Virus record (IMG/VR): IMGVR_UViG_3300042914_003100
Span: 1-48,093 of that record
Strand: one strand, 5' to 3'
Origin: a virus
Length of the DNA: 48,093 nucleotides
The position numbers were made by a program, and so were the translations under genes. Below the pieces are notes generated by a model. That model worked only from the letters and a program-made list of their open reading frames with translations. It was not told the DNA's origin and searched no databases. Position 1 is the first letter of the stretch. Each line of letters begins with the position of its first letter. Of the stretch, positions 8,342 to 15,858 are shown piece by piece.

Positions 8342-8810
8342 GTCAAAGGCTTCAGAGATTCTCCAGCGTGCGTTCGAGTCTGATCCGAATGCGATGCATG
8401 CGTTGACGGTAAATCGGGTTCCGTGCAATCAGCGGCTCGCTGATGATCCGGATGTGATCGTGGACAATCCGCCGGTTCTTGGTCGTACTCATTTCAGTGT
8501 GGGGATGATCGGCGTATTGAACGGGATCTTGCATGCGGTCGATCTTCCGCGGGTAGCATACAAGCTGGACGATGAGGTTGATGCTGAGGGACGGCATCGA
8601 TTCCTTGGGTTTTGCGACGTTCCCGGGGACGTTGCAGGTTCCAAGGCGAAAGCCCTGTTCGAGCGGGTGATCCGGGAGATTGACCTGAACATGCAGGAAA
8701 TCAGCAGTGAGTCGGTTGAGTCTCTTGGAATGCATGGCGTTGCCAAGGCTTCGATTCAAGGATTGACGATCGCCAAACTTCTCGTTCAGACCGCGATGAA
8801 GGAACTCTGA
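8340..8810 (+). CDS. hypothetical protein, 156 aa
   Basis: Begins MSKASEILQRAFESD; CAGGGG at 8326-8331 is a possible ribosome site. An all-purpose alpha/beta composition, ending in an amphipathic helix. No family recognised. Followed two bases later by the next gene. Confidence 0.5.
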   Translation: MSKASEILQRAFESDPNAMHALTVNRVPCNQRLADDPDVIVDNPPVLGRTHFSVGMIGVLNGILHAVDLPRVAYKLDDEVDAEGRHRFLGFCDVPGDVAGSKAKALFERVIREIDLNMQEISSESVESLGMHGVAKASIQGLTIAKLLVQTAMKEL

Positions 8811-8812
8811 GC

Positions 8813-9112
8813 ATGCAGATCAATCTTCCGGCTGAAGTCGTTCGTTCAGTTCTCGCGTCGTTTGATAATGCCGACGAGGCGATGAAGAAACTTCAGGAAT
8901 ACTCCCGCGCGAGGGCAGTCGCCGAGAGTGTTGCTCTCCGAATCAAGGCAGAACGCGAAGCCTGCGAAAAACGGATTGAGGCGTTGAAGTCCGATCTGAT
9001 TTGCCAGCATGAGATCACAAAGCCGTATGGCGACACATACGGCAATGCTAGTGGTTCGCAGGTATGTTTGATCTGTGGTCAGACCATCAAGAGTAAGGAC
9101 AACAGTGAGTAA
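8813..9112 (+). CDS. hypothetical coiled-coil protein with CxxC, 99 aa
   Basis: Residues 18-65 are helical and heptad-like (FDNADEAMKKLQEYSRARA and on), then CQHEI and CLICGQ near the C-terminus could hold a metal. It closes the first + strand operon before the integrase. Function unknown. Confidence 0.5.
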   Translation: MQINLPAEVVRSVLASFDNADEAMKKLQEYSRARAVAESVALRIKAEREACEKRIEALKSDLICQHEITKPYGDTYGNASGSQVCLICGQTIKSKDNSE

Positions 9113-9160
9113 TCAGGTTTGCGTCACTCCCTGAATCTGCCACAATGAGACTCGCCGGAT

Positions 9161-9172
9161 AGGCTGATCCCC
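9161..9172 (+). promoter_or_regulatory. weak promoter-like motif before integrase
   Basis: CGGATAGGCTGA lies in the 130-base gap before the integrase, matching nine of 12 positions of the repeated motif. The palindrome GTGATATCAC at 9220-9229 and the repeat TCACTGATGGAGTGA nearer the start could be operator sites. Confidence 0.25.
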
Positions 9173-9242
9173 GACAAGCCGTCGTTCCATCCTCGGTTTC
9201 CGGCATTTCTCTGGATGGTGATATCACTGATGGAGTGATGCG

Positions 9243-10493
9243 ATGAGTGACGGCATTGTCGTTACCGTGGTCGATCGTGGGCGCACGTACCTTTATCTTC
9301 GGTACATTGACCCTGTCGACGGAAAGACTCGAGAGAAGTCCTCGGGTCTGAGTGACTGGAAGGCCGCTGAGAAGGCAGCCTGGAAGTGGCAGGAAGAACT
9401 GAACTCCGGCGGTGGCGTTCACGTTGGCGTCATGAAGTGGGAAGCCTTCCGGCTGGAGTTTACGACTCAGTACCTGTCGAACTGGAGCGATCGGTACGCT
9501 CAGAACGTGGAAGGTTCCCTGAACGTGATTCAGGAACTGATGTCGCCAGATACGCTGACTCGTATCAACGATGCTTGGGTATCGAGGTTCCACCTATTGG
9601 CTAAGAAGCGTGGCGTATCGTCTTCGACCGTCAAGAAGTATTTCCAGCACCTTCAGACCGCATTGAACTGGGCAAAGGACCGCGGGTACATCAAAACGGT
9701 CCCGATGGTGTCGAAGCGGGTGAAGGCGACTACGAAGGGGGCGAAACTCATGAAGGGGCGCCCGATCACCGGCGAAGAGTTCGACCGCATGCTGGAAGCC
9801 GTGAGACCGGCCCTATTGGCTGAGGTTGCTGAGAAGACGTCTCAGAAGCCGTCTGGAGCGGTCAAACGAGCGCCACGGGCCGTTAATGAGGTTGTGGTGG
9901 TTGAGGCTGAGGCTTCGTTGCGGTATCTGCTGAGGGGCCTGTGGTTGTCTGGGTTGCGGCTCGGGGAAGCCCTTTCCCTGACTTGGGACCAATGGGCGGA
10001 CGGGATCCGGGTTCGGGTGGACGGGAAACGGGACGTCTGCTTGATGATCGACGGGGAGAACCAGAAGAACCGGAAGACTCAGGTCTATCCGGTGGTGGAC
10101 GAATTCGGGGAATTCCTGCTGGAGACTCCCGAGGATGAACGGGCAGGGTTCGTCTTTAATCCAATGGGGATCAATGGCAGGGTTTCCCGTCGCGTGGATA
10201 CGGTCTCAAACTGGCTGGTCGAAATAGGGAAGCAGGCCGGCATCAAGGTTGATGAGAAGGGCGGTTCTGAGAAGTTTGCGTCAGCGCACGATCTGAGGCG
10301 AGCGTTCGGAACTAGGTGGGCAAAGATCGTCCCGCCGGGGTTGTTGCAGCAGTTGATGCGGCATTCCAGTATTGAGACGACGATGAGCTACTACGTTTCG
10401 ATCACTGCGCGGGACACGATGGACGAGATCAGGCGGCACGTCCGGAAGAATGCAGGTGATCCGAGTGAAACAAGTGACAGGCCGGTTCCGTGA
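9243..10493 (+). CDS. int: tyrosine recombinase (phage integrase)
   Basis: A 416-residue integrase. An N-terminal arm-binding region (about 1-60) and a core-binding SAM-like domain (about 65-155) precede the catalytic domain. Catalytic residues are visible: R239 in SGLRLGEAL, K278 near NQKNRKTQ, H349-x-x-R352 in HDLRR, H374 in MRHSS, and the nucleophile Y383 or Y384 in TTMSYYV. It would recombine the adjacent attP core with the host tRNA-Thr gene. Three CGTGACAC repeats overlap its 3' end, and a strong terminator follows at 10540. Confidence 0.95.
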   Translation: MSDGIVVTVVDRGRTYLYLRYIDPVDGKTREKSSGLSDWKAAEKAAWKWQEELNSGGGVHVGVMKWEAFRLEFTTQYLSNWSDRYAQNVEGSLNVIQELMSPDTLTRINDAWVSRFHLLAKKRGVSSSTVKKYFQHLQTALNWAKDRGYIKTVPMVSKRVKATTKGAKLMKGRPITGEEFDRMLEAVRPALLAEVAEKTSQKPSGAVKRAPRAVNEVVVVEAEASLRYLLRGLWLSGLRLGEALSLTWDQWADGIRVRVDGKRDVCLMIDGENQKNRKTQVYPVVDEFGEFLLETPEDERAGFVFNPMGINGRVSRRVDTVSNWLVEIGKQAGIKVDEKGGSEKFASAHDLRRAFGTRWAKIVPPGLLQQLMRHSSIETTMSYYVSITARDTMDEIRRHVRKNAGDPSETSDRPVP

Positions 10494-10519
10494 CACATTC
10501 GTGACACTTGGCGTGACAC
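10489..10519 (+). repeat. three phased CGTGACAC repeats, attP left arm
   Basis: Copies of CGTGACAC at 10489, 10500 and 10512 are 11-12 bases apart, about one helical turn, so a protein would contact one DNA face. Further copies lie on the other side of the core (10739, 10751, and GTGTCAC at 10777). This is the arrangement expected for integrase arm-type or excisionase sites. Confidence 0.65.
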
Positions 10520-10539
10520 CTTGGGTTTTTGATGATTGC

Positions 10540-10573
10540 GGGGGATTCAGTTTTGTGCTGAATCCCCCGTTTT
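10540..10573 (+). terminator. rho-independent terminator of int
   Basis: A perfect 11-base stem, GGGGGATTCAG at 10540-10550 pairing with 10558-10568 around a seven-base loop, followed by GTTTT. It ends the integrase transcript just before the attachment core. Confidence 0.85.
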
Positions 10574-10589
10574 CATTGGGCTTTTTGAA

Positions 10590-10632
10590 AGCCGCCGACT
10601 GGAGTCGAACCAGCGACCTACGCTTTACGAAA
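10590..10632 (-). other. attP: attP core: 3' half of a tRNA-Thr(CGT)
   Basis: Read on the minus strand this is the anticodon loop TTCGTAA, the 3' anticodon strand, a variable region, a T-arm (GCTGG, TTCGACT, CCAGT) and the acceptor strand GGCGGCT, with no 5' half nearby. A 3' tRNA fragment next to an integrase gene is the usual attP core: recombination replaces and so preserves the end of the host tRNA gene. The CGT anticodon implies tRNA-Thr. Confidence 0.8.
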
Positions 10633-10653
10633 ACATCAACGGTGTCGTGATGA

Positions 10654-10896
10654 TGTCCTGATCGTGTCGTAATCGTGCTGGTTGATTGGGATCTGAAAGT
10701 GTCGTTCGATGCATCGGCGATCGTATCAGACGTTTCCCCGTGACAGTTTGCGTGACACTAAAGCGTCGGTCTGGAAGTGTCACAGGAAATTGTCTGCCAG
10801 AAAACAATAACGAAAACACTTGTGAAATTGCATTCCGTTCGTATAGCCTACAAAATGTCTAAAAGAGTCCTCACAGTGTCCTGATCGTGTCGTAAT
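10654..10896 (+). repeat. 20-base direct repeats, attP right arm
   Basis: TGTCCTGATCGTGTCGTAAT occurs exactly at 10654-10673 and 10877-10896. Between them lie CGTGACAG (10739), CGTGACAC (10751) and the inverted GTGTCAC (10777). Together these make the long arm of an attachment site, probably binding integrase, excisionase or both. Confidence 0.6.
10840..10851 (+). promoter_or_regulatory. promoter-like motif CGTATAGCCTAC before tRNA cluster
   Basis: One mismatch to the repeated motif. TTGTGA at 10820-10825 is 16 bases upstream and could be a -35. There is no long reading frame after it, so it most likely drives the tRNA genes starting at 11020. Confidence 0.5.
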
Positions 10897-11019
10897 TGTG
10901 TCAGAACAGTGCTGATTGTTGGATGCTTGTTTATGACTCACAATTTTCGGGGGTGTACCATGAAGTAGATCATTGGAAATGACAACGCGAGCGGTGTAGC
11001 GTTCATTGACACCGCAACC

Positions 11020-11094
11020 GGCCCTATAGTTTAGCCAGGTTCAGAATACCGCCCTTTCAAGGCGGTGAGTCGGGTTCAAATCCCGATAGGGTCA
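11020..11094 (+). tRNA. tRNA-Glu (TTC)
   Basis: A full cloverleaf: acceptor GGCCCTA/TAGGGTC with one G-U pair, anticodon stem CCGCC/GGCGG with loop CTTTCAA (anticodon TTC), and T-arm TCGGG, TTCAAAT, CCCGA. Discriminator A; CCA is not encoded and must be added. Confidence 0.92.
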
Positions 11095-11102
11095 TTCATT
11101 GT

Positions 11103-11174
11103 CGCCGGAATGAATCAAGGTGGTTCTGAAGTCTCATAAGCTTCATGCGGCGGGTTCGATTCCCGCTCCGGCTA
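11103..11174 (+). tRNA. tRNA with CAT anticodon (Met or Ile2)
   Basis: Acceptor has six pairs, GCCGGA/TCCGGC, with bases 1 and 72 (C and T) unpaired. D stem GAAT/GTTC, anticodon stem GAAGT/GCTTC with loop CTCATAA, and T-arm GCGGG, TTCGATT, CCCGC. An open 1:72 pair is typical of initiator tRNA, but the GGG/CCC anticodon stem of initiators is missing, so elongator Met or lysidine-modified Ile are equally possible. No encoded CCA. Confidence 0.85.
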
Positions 11175-11185
11175 TTTGTTATTGA

Positions 11186-11288
11186 CGCGAGATACGCCAA
11201 GTGGTAGAGCGGCCCGCGACGTCCAAGGGATGTGAGTCATCCTTTGGACGAGGCGGGTGGTCTGTCGGTTCGAATTCGGCTCTCGCAA
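11186..11288 (+). tRNA. tRNA-like element with extended anticodon arm
   Basis: Ends look like a tRNA: acceptor CGCGAGA/TCTCGCA with a C1-A72 mismatch as in initiator tRNA, D-loop wording AAGTGGTAGA, and T-arm GTCGG, TTCGAAT, TCGGC. The anticodon stem CCCGC/GCGGG encloses 35 bases instead of seven, most of them a 12-base-pair hairpin (11221-11249). No loop with a proper U33 can be drawn, so it is an atypical, decayed or inserted tRNA rather than a normal one. Confidence 0.5.
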
Positions 11289-11289
11289 T

Positions 11290-11373
11290 TTGCCAAGATG
11301 ACCCGCAAGGGTAGGCTGAGTGCGACACCTCGCATCGCTGGAAACGGTCCGGTTCAATTCCGGTTGGCATTCA
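11290..11373 (+). tRNA. degenerate tRNA-like element
   Basis: Acceptor TGCCAA/TTGGCA and T-arm CCGG, TTCAATT, CCGG are clear. In place of a D-arm there is a GCAA tetraloop hairpin (ACCC/GGGT), and the anticodon-position hairpin TGCGA/TCGCA has only a four-base loop. It is probably not a decoding tRNA. Confidence 0.35.
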
Positions 11374-11374
11374 T

Positions 11375-11515
11375 AGAATACATCCCAGGGCGGGTAGCCC
11401 GATTTACGAGTGGTCCTGAGTGCTGCGACCGGAAAGGCAGAACGGACCGAATGTCACTGGAGGGGAATCCGGAAAGCCCCTATCGATTCAACACCACGAT
11501 ACGAATGGAGCAGTC
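11375..11515 (+). other. structured non-coding stretch
   Basis: Contains short hairpins (GGGC/GCCC at 11389, GGTCC/GGACC at 11413-11448, GGGG/CCCC at 11462) and the wording CCGGAAAG twice. No reading frame is convincing. It may hold another decayed tRNA-like unit or the leader of the next gene. Confidence 0.3.
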
Positions 11516-11743
11516 ATGATTCTCGAGCATATCGAAACCGGTCTTCGCGTTCGCGTCGTTGAAGAGAAGGACGAACTGACTGTGAATGATTGCTATGGTA
11601 AGACAACGAAGGTTGTGGTTTCATCGCAGTTGATGACCGAAGGCGGGCAACGGGTCAGAGCGCTACCCGGTGGACCGGAACCAGTGCTGTATCAGGTTGC
11701 AACCGGGCATGGCATCGTGCAAATGGTCCGCGTTTACGAGTAG
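11516..11743 (+). CDS. hypothetical protein, 75 aa
   Basis: ATG 11516 is preceded by AATGGAGC (GGAG at 11506-11509), the same leader wording seen in the minus-strand array. The protein is beta-rich (TGLRVRVVEEKDELTV). No family recognised. Confidence 0.55.
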   Translation: MILEHIETGLRVRVVEEKDELTVNDCYGKTTKVVVSSQLMTEGGQRVRALPGGPEPVLYQVATGHGIVQMVRVYE

Positions 11744-11759
11744 AAACTATGAGGGGATT

Positions 11760-11981
11760 ATGGCTAAGGCAATGGTGACGATTACGGCGTATAACGCTGA
11801 TGGTTACAGCAAGCGAATCTCCACATTGTCTGAGGTGCAGGTTCACTCGGCAGATGTCCGGCTGAGAGATGTGGGTATGGGCGAAAGTGCAAGCCTCGGG
11901 AAAGTCGGTATCGTTGTTGATCCGAAGCAGTTTCCCGAGATGGACCGATTCGTCGTTTCCGTTGAGTTGGTGAATCGGTGA
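11760..11981 (+). CDS. hypothetical protein, 73 aa
   Basis: ATG 11760 follows GAGGGG at 11751-11756; the longer frame from 11670 lies inside the previous gene. Small beta-rich protein, no recognised family. Confidence 0.5.
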   Translation: MAKAMVTITAYNADGYSKRISTLSEVQVHSADVRLRDVGMGESASLGKVGIVVDPKQFPEMDRFVVSVELVNR

Positions 11982-11986
11982 GAACA

Positions 11987-12220
11987 ATGAGCGACAGCAA
12001 TCCGGAACGTCCTGCTCGCCCTGCTTCCGTGTTCATGGAATGCGGTTGCGAACTGAAGGTCTGGTGGAACGTTCCGTCCAATGGCAAGCCAATAGGATGT
12101 GCGTTCACGGCGATTGTTCCGTGCAGCAGTCATGCAGAGGTCGAGACTCGCAAAACGAAATCATATGAGGAAGCATATCAGGACATTCACAGACTTCTGA
12201 CGTCAGAGTTTGTTGGGTGA
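11987..12220 (+). CDS. hypothetical protein, 77 aa
   Basis: ATG 11987 is preferred to GTG 11978, although the latter gives a GTGA overlap with the previous stop. A CGCELKVWW segment and a PCSSHAE segment place three Cys and one His that could bind metal. Function unknown. Confidence 0.5.
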   Translation: MSDSNPERPARPASVFMECGCELKVWWNVPSNGKPIGCAFTAIVPCSSHAEVETRKTKSYEEAYQDIHRLLTSEFVG

Positions 12221-12234
12221 TTCTGTGAGCGTGA

Positions 12235-12457
12235 AATGGCAGAGTGGTCAGGTTCTTTCAAGCCTTTGATGCTGTCGCTGGGCAGTCACCAGCGAAGGTT
12301 GGCAACCAAAGCCCTCAAATTGGGCGTCTGGGATGACACCTGGATAGCAGCAGAAAGCATCAAGTTGTGGGCGGACACCAGTCTATTAAACTGACCCGGG
12401 GACTGGGGCAGAAACGAGGCGCAGACTGAATTGCCGGTTCGAATCCGGCTGCCGTTT
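12235..12457 (+). ncRNA. tRNA-like RNA with about 150-base internal domain
   Basis: The ends form a seven-pair acceptor (AATGGCA/TGCCGTT) and a perfect T-arm (GCCGG, TTCGAAT, CCGGC at 12433-12449). Instead of ordinary D and anticodon arms, about 150 extra bases carry hairpins such as TCGCTGG/CCAGCGA (12275-12295) and GCCC/GGGC near 12311. The insert is too short for a usual group I intron, and no tmRNA tag frame or 5' signature is seen. TTTTTC and TTTTTC follow at the 3' end, possibly terminating it. Confidence 0.45.
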
Positions 12458-12486
12458 TTCTTTTTCAACCTATTGAGGGGCAAGTG

Positions 12487-13299
12487 ATGAAGTACCTGAA
12501 GAATGGCAAGGCTGTTGAGGTTGTGTCTGTCCTTCCTGATGGTCAGGGATTCGTGGTTCGCGATTACTTTGAGACATTCGGCGATGTGGACGGCGAGCCG
12601 GTTCTCGAACTGGATGATCGTGTTCACATTGTGAAGCGGGTTTACGACAAGGCCCCGACGGAAAAGGTTGACGCAGAGTTTGCGTCGGCCGAACAGCGGT
12701 TGGCCGATATCGTCGGCAAGATCTCAGAGGCTCGGAACGAACTTCGCGTTGTCGAGCAGGAACGCAAGTCTGTTTTACTGAAGCTTCAGCAGATGCCGGC
12801 ATTGCGACGGCTGGAAGATTGGGTTGATGGAAAAGTGACGCACTTCGTTACCGTCGATTACGGTCGTGTTCGCGTGTTGACAAAAGAGGAACTGAAGTGT
12901 GAAGGCGATGAAGCAGATCGTTATCGTCGTGCTCCATGTCGCCTGAAGTTGGTTACTCTATTCGGTGAGTCCGGCGGCAATCTGATGTGGAATGCGAGCG
13001 AATACAGGGACGGTTCAGGGAATTGCAATGTCGAGTGCTATATGTGCTGCTCGGAAGCTGAAGCGAAGGCAATGGCAGCACAACGCATCGATCGCGAGTT
13101 ATCTGCGGATAAGGTCACTTGGCTGGAGGAACTTATCAAGTCGGCCGACACGTTGGGGCATCCAATTGATTCGAAGCATCGCGAGATTCTTCGCCAAGAC
13201 AAACGTGAGCGTGCGCAGAACGCTTTGAATCAGAAAAACAAGGAAATCGAAGAACTCAGAAAACAATTATTGGCGATTGATCCACCCGCAGACGTATAG
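12487..13299 (+). CDS. hypothetical coiled-coil protein, 270 aa
   Basis: ATG 12487 has GAGGGG at 12475-12480. Two charged coiled-coil segments, about residues 57-100 (ASAEQRLADIVGKISEARNE) and 225-262 (LNQKNKEIEELRKQLL), flank a middle with a CYMCC cysteine cluster. The stop codon TAG lies inside the promoter motif at 13293. No family recognised. Confidence 0.6.
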   Translation: MKYLKNGKAVEVVSVLPDGQGFVVRDYFETFGDVDGEPVLELDDRVHIVKRVYDKAPTEKVDAEFASAEQRLADIVGKISEARNELRVVEQERKSVLLKLQQMPALRRLEDWVDGKVTHFVTVDYGRVRVLTKEELKCEGDEADRYRRAPCRLKLVTLFGESGGNLMWNASEYRDGSGNCNVECYMCCSEAEAKAMAAQRIDRELSADKVTWLEELIKSADTLGHPIDSKHREILRQDKRERAQNALNQKNKEIEELRKQLLAIDPPADV

Positions 13300-13304
13300 G
13301 CTAT
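13293..13304 (+). promoter_or_regulatory. CGTATAGGCTAT promoter-like motif, site 3
   Basis: Overlaps the TAG stop of the previous gene. TTGGCG at 13270-13275 gives a -35 candidate with a 19-base spacer, as at site 2. It would transcribe the DUF4942 methyltransferase gene. Confidence 0.55.
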
Positions 13305-13349
13305 AACGGTTCTTTCCTCGTACACCACACGAGCACAATGGAGATTCGA

Positions 13350-14984
13350 ATGAGTACGGCTGCAACTGTCCGCGCGCTGAGAGAAGACGATCAGGATTTC
13401 GAGTGGTATCCATCGTCGTCGGAGATGATCGCTCTTGTCGTTAAGGATCTCTATCGCCTGTACGGTGGTTGCGGGAAAGACAGCATTAGCGTTCTGGACA
13501 TCGGCGCCGGTGACGGTCGAGTTCTGACGGCGATCAGTAAGAACATGGCAAAAACCAATCTGAAGGTGAAATGCTATGCGATCGAGAAGGCGATTCACCA
13601 TCAGAACAATATGCCGAAAGAGATTGGCATCATCGGGACCGAATTCGATGAGCAGGCGCTCGCCGACAAACGGGTGAACGTGATTTTCTGCAATCCGCCT
13701 TACAGTCAGTTCGAACACTGGATGCATCGCATCTTGCGAGAAGGCAGCGCATCGTATGCTTACTTCATCGTTCCTCGGCGGTGGCGAGACAACGTCAGGC
13801 TGAAACATGCATTGGAGTCTCGCAAGTCCTCGGTGAAGTCGCTCGGTGAATTTGACTTCGAAGACGCTGATCGTGCGGCCCGAGCGAAGGTTGAGATCAT
13901 TCGCGTCGACTTCGGGAAGGAGAATGCGTTCAACTCAGTGATCGAGGATATGCTGCCAGAACTGAACATCTTTGACGTAAAGGTCGAAGATGACGAAGAG
14001 TTCGAGATGAACGACAAGATCACGTCTGGCAGCGGTGGCATCGTTGATGCCCTGGTCGACGCATACGACAAGCGGCTGATGGAATTGATCGAGAACTATC
14101 GAGGCGCCCTGAAGGTGGACGTTGAGATCCTTCTGGAACTCGGTGTCAGCAAACAGGGTGTTCTTGCTGCGATTAAGATGAAGATCGAGGGGCTGAAGAA
14201 TCATTATTGGAAGATGCTGTTTGATGAGATGAAGACGATCACCAATCGGCTCGCATCAAAGCAGCGGAAGTTGTTTCTGAGTTCACTGCAGGACAAAGTA
14301 TCGGTCGACTTCACTCGGAATAACATCTATGCGGTGTTGATCTGGGTGAGCAAGTGGGCGAACGATTACTGCGATGAGCAGTTGATTGATCTTTTCCGGA
14401 CTCTCAGCAACGACAGCAATGTCGAGAAGTACAAGAGCAACGATCGTGTCTGGACGAAGTGCGACTGGCGATACCAAGAGAAACGGTACGACTTCAGCGG
14501 AAACGACAATAACGTCAGCCATTACAAGCTTGAGTATCGGATGGTGATCTCACACGGCGGCATTAGCACCAGCGGTTACTCGTGGGAACGCCAAGAGAAT
14601 CGCGGGCTGGATGTGCGGGCCGCTGAACTACTGATGGATATCGTGACGGTCGCCAACAACCTTGGGTTCTCCTGCAATGACTCGCACAAAAACTATGAGT
14701 GGAAGTCGAATAAGCAGAACGTTCTGAAGCTTCACGACGGGAAACCGTTGGTTGCGGTCCGAGCGTTCAAGAACGGCAACATGCATTTGCATTTCAACCC
14801 AAAATTGATGCTGGCAATCAACGTCGAAGCCGGCCGACTGCTGAAGTGGATCCGGAATCCGGCAGAAGCGGTGAGCGAAATGGATCTGAAGGGCGAGGAA
14901 GCGAAACAGGCTGTTGAGGTATTCGGCTCGCAGTTCCGGATCAGTCCGGAGAATGGGTTTCTGAAGTTGATGTCCGTTGGTTAA
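13350..14984 (+). CDS. SAM-dependent methyltransferase with DUF4942 domain
   Basis: A 544-residue protein. The N-terminal Rossmann domain has motif I VLDIGAGDGR (about residue 48) and the catalytic NPPY motif in FCNPPYSQF (about residue 113), typical of adenine-N6 methyltransferases. The C-terminal half (about residues 200-500) matches the DUF4942 domain that accompanies such enzymes on phages and plasmids. It probably modifies phage DNA. ATG 13350 is chosen over 13338 because GGAGA, inside CACAATGGAGA, lies five bases upstream. Confidence 0.82.
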   Translation: MSTAATVRALREDDQDFEWYPSSSEMIALVVKDLYRLYGGCGKDSISVLDIGAGDGRVLTAISKNMAKTNLKVKCYAIEKAIHHQNNMPKEIGIIGTEFDEQALADKRVNVIFCNPPYSQFEHWMHRILREGSASYAYFIVPRRWRDNVRLKHALESRKSSVKSLGEFDFEDADRAARAKVEIIRVDFGKENAFNSVIEDMLPELNIFDVKVEDDEEFEMNDKITSGSGGIVDALVDAYDKRLMELIENYRGALKVDVEILLELGVSKQGVLAAIKMKIEGLKNHYWKMLFDEMKTITNRLASKQRKLFLSSLQDKVSVDFTRNNIYAVLIWVSKWANDYCDEQLIDLFRTLSNDSNVEKYKSNDRVWTKCDWRYQEKRYDFSGNDNNVSHYKLEYRMVISHGGISTSGYSWERQENRGLDVRAAELLMDIVTVANNLGFSCNDSHKNYEWKSNKQNVLKLHDGKPLVAVRAFKNGNMHLHFNPKLMLAINVEAGRLLKWIRNPAEAVSEMDLKGEEAKQAVEVFGSQFRISPENGFLKLMSVG

Positions 14985-14998
14985 TGGAGAGGTGACCG

Positions 14999-15355
14999 GT
15001 GGCTAAGCGACAGGCATATGAGGTGATCGCAGAGATTGAGTCAAAGTGGAAGCAACGATGCGGATGCATGATTTGGTCGTGGTCGTCTTACCACATTGCA
15101 TGGTTGATGGAGCGGTGGAGGTTTAAGAACCCTCGGGATGTGGATCGTCGGTCGTACTTCATTCGCAAGATCAATCAGCGGATCCAAGATCGGGTGGGCT
15201 ATATCTCAGTGAATTGGTTGTACTTCTATTCCGATGAGATTCGCGAAATGATGATCGGGGCTGGTCTCAATGTTTCTGAGCCGATCAGAAGGGCGGTTGA
15301 ACCGCATGACAGAGTGATCGTGATTCCTGAACGAGTGCGGAGAGAAGTTCAATGA
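14999..15355 (+). CDS. hypothetical protein, 118 aa
   Basis: GTG 14999 follows GGAGAGG at 14987-14993. The protein is rich in Trp, Arg and Tyr (IWSWSSYHIAWLMERW), with an ATGA overlap to the next gene. No family recognised. Confidence 0.5.
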   Translation: MAKRQAYEVIAEIESKWKQRCGCMIWSWSSYHIAWLMERWRFKNPRDVDRRSYFIRKINQRIQDRVGYISVNWLYFYSDEIREMMIGAGLNVSEPIRRAVEPHDRVIVIPERVRREVQ

Positions 15356-15858
15356 AGACGGAACCCCAAACGAAGCTGGAGATTCAGGCAAGACACCAGT
15401 TCTTCCATGAGTGGCATGTTGCAATCAATGCACATGTTCGCGAGGAAGGATTCGAGCAGACGAAATTCATGTACGAGGCGAAGTCTGGGCTGAGTGAATT
15501 GGCTCGGCTGCCGTATATGTTTGGCAAGGAACGTAAAGGCGAGCTTTCAAAGATTCATCAGCAGTACATTCGCTCGGCGCCGGTCGAGATGCCTGAGAAT
15601 TATCTGATGTGCTGTTTGGGAAAGAAGTGCCGTGAATGCCCGATTCTTCAGGCAATCGACGCAATGAAGGGCACGGACGAAGAGAAGGATATCGCCAAGG
15701 CAATGACGTGCGTCACTCATATCATTTCCAAGGGCGGCGACATGATGAACGAAGGCTACATCATGGATTGCAGTGACCGAATGTTCTGGGACCGAGTTTA
15801 CGAGAACTTGGCTGGTGGTCCATTTACGGAAGGGGAGATTGTCGAAGATGTTGACTAA
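15352..15858 (+). CDS. hypothetical protein, 168 aa
   Basis: Start overlaps the previous stop as ATGA. The segment CCLGKKCRECPILQ near residue 85 holds four closely spaced cysteines and later Cys residues follow, so a metal site, possibly an iron-sulfur cluster, can be imagined but not shown. Overlaps the following gene by 11 bases. Confidence 0.5.
   Translation: MKTEPQTKLEIQARHQFFHEWHVAINAHVREEGFEQTKFMYEAKSGLSELARLPYMFGKERKGELSKIHQQYIRSAPVEMPENYLMCCLGKKCRECPILQAIDAMKGTDEEKDIAKAMTCVTHIISKGGDMMNEGYIMDCSDRMFWDRVYENLAGGPFTEGEIVEDVD

Noticed and set aside
12235-12457. tRNA with a group I intron, or a tmRNA
   Set aside because: The insert is only about 150 bases, without recognisable P/Q/R/S elements; no tag frame and no tmRNA 5' end signature.
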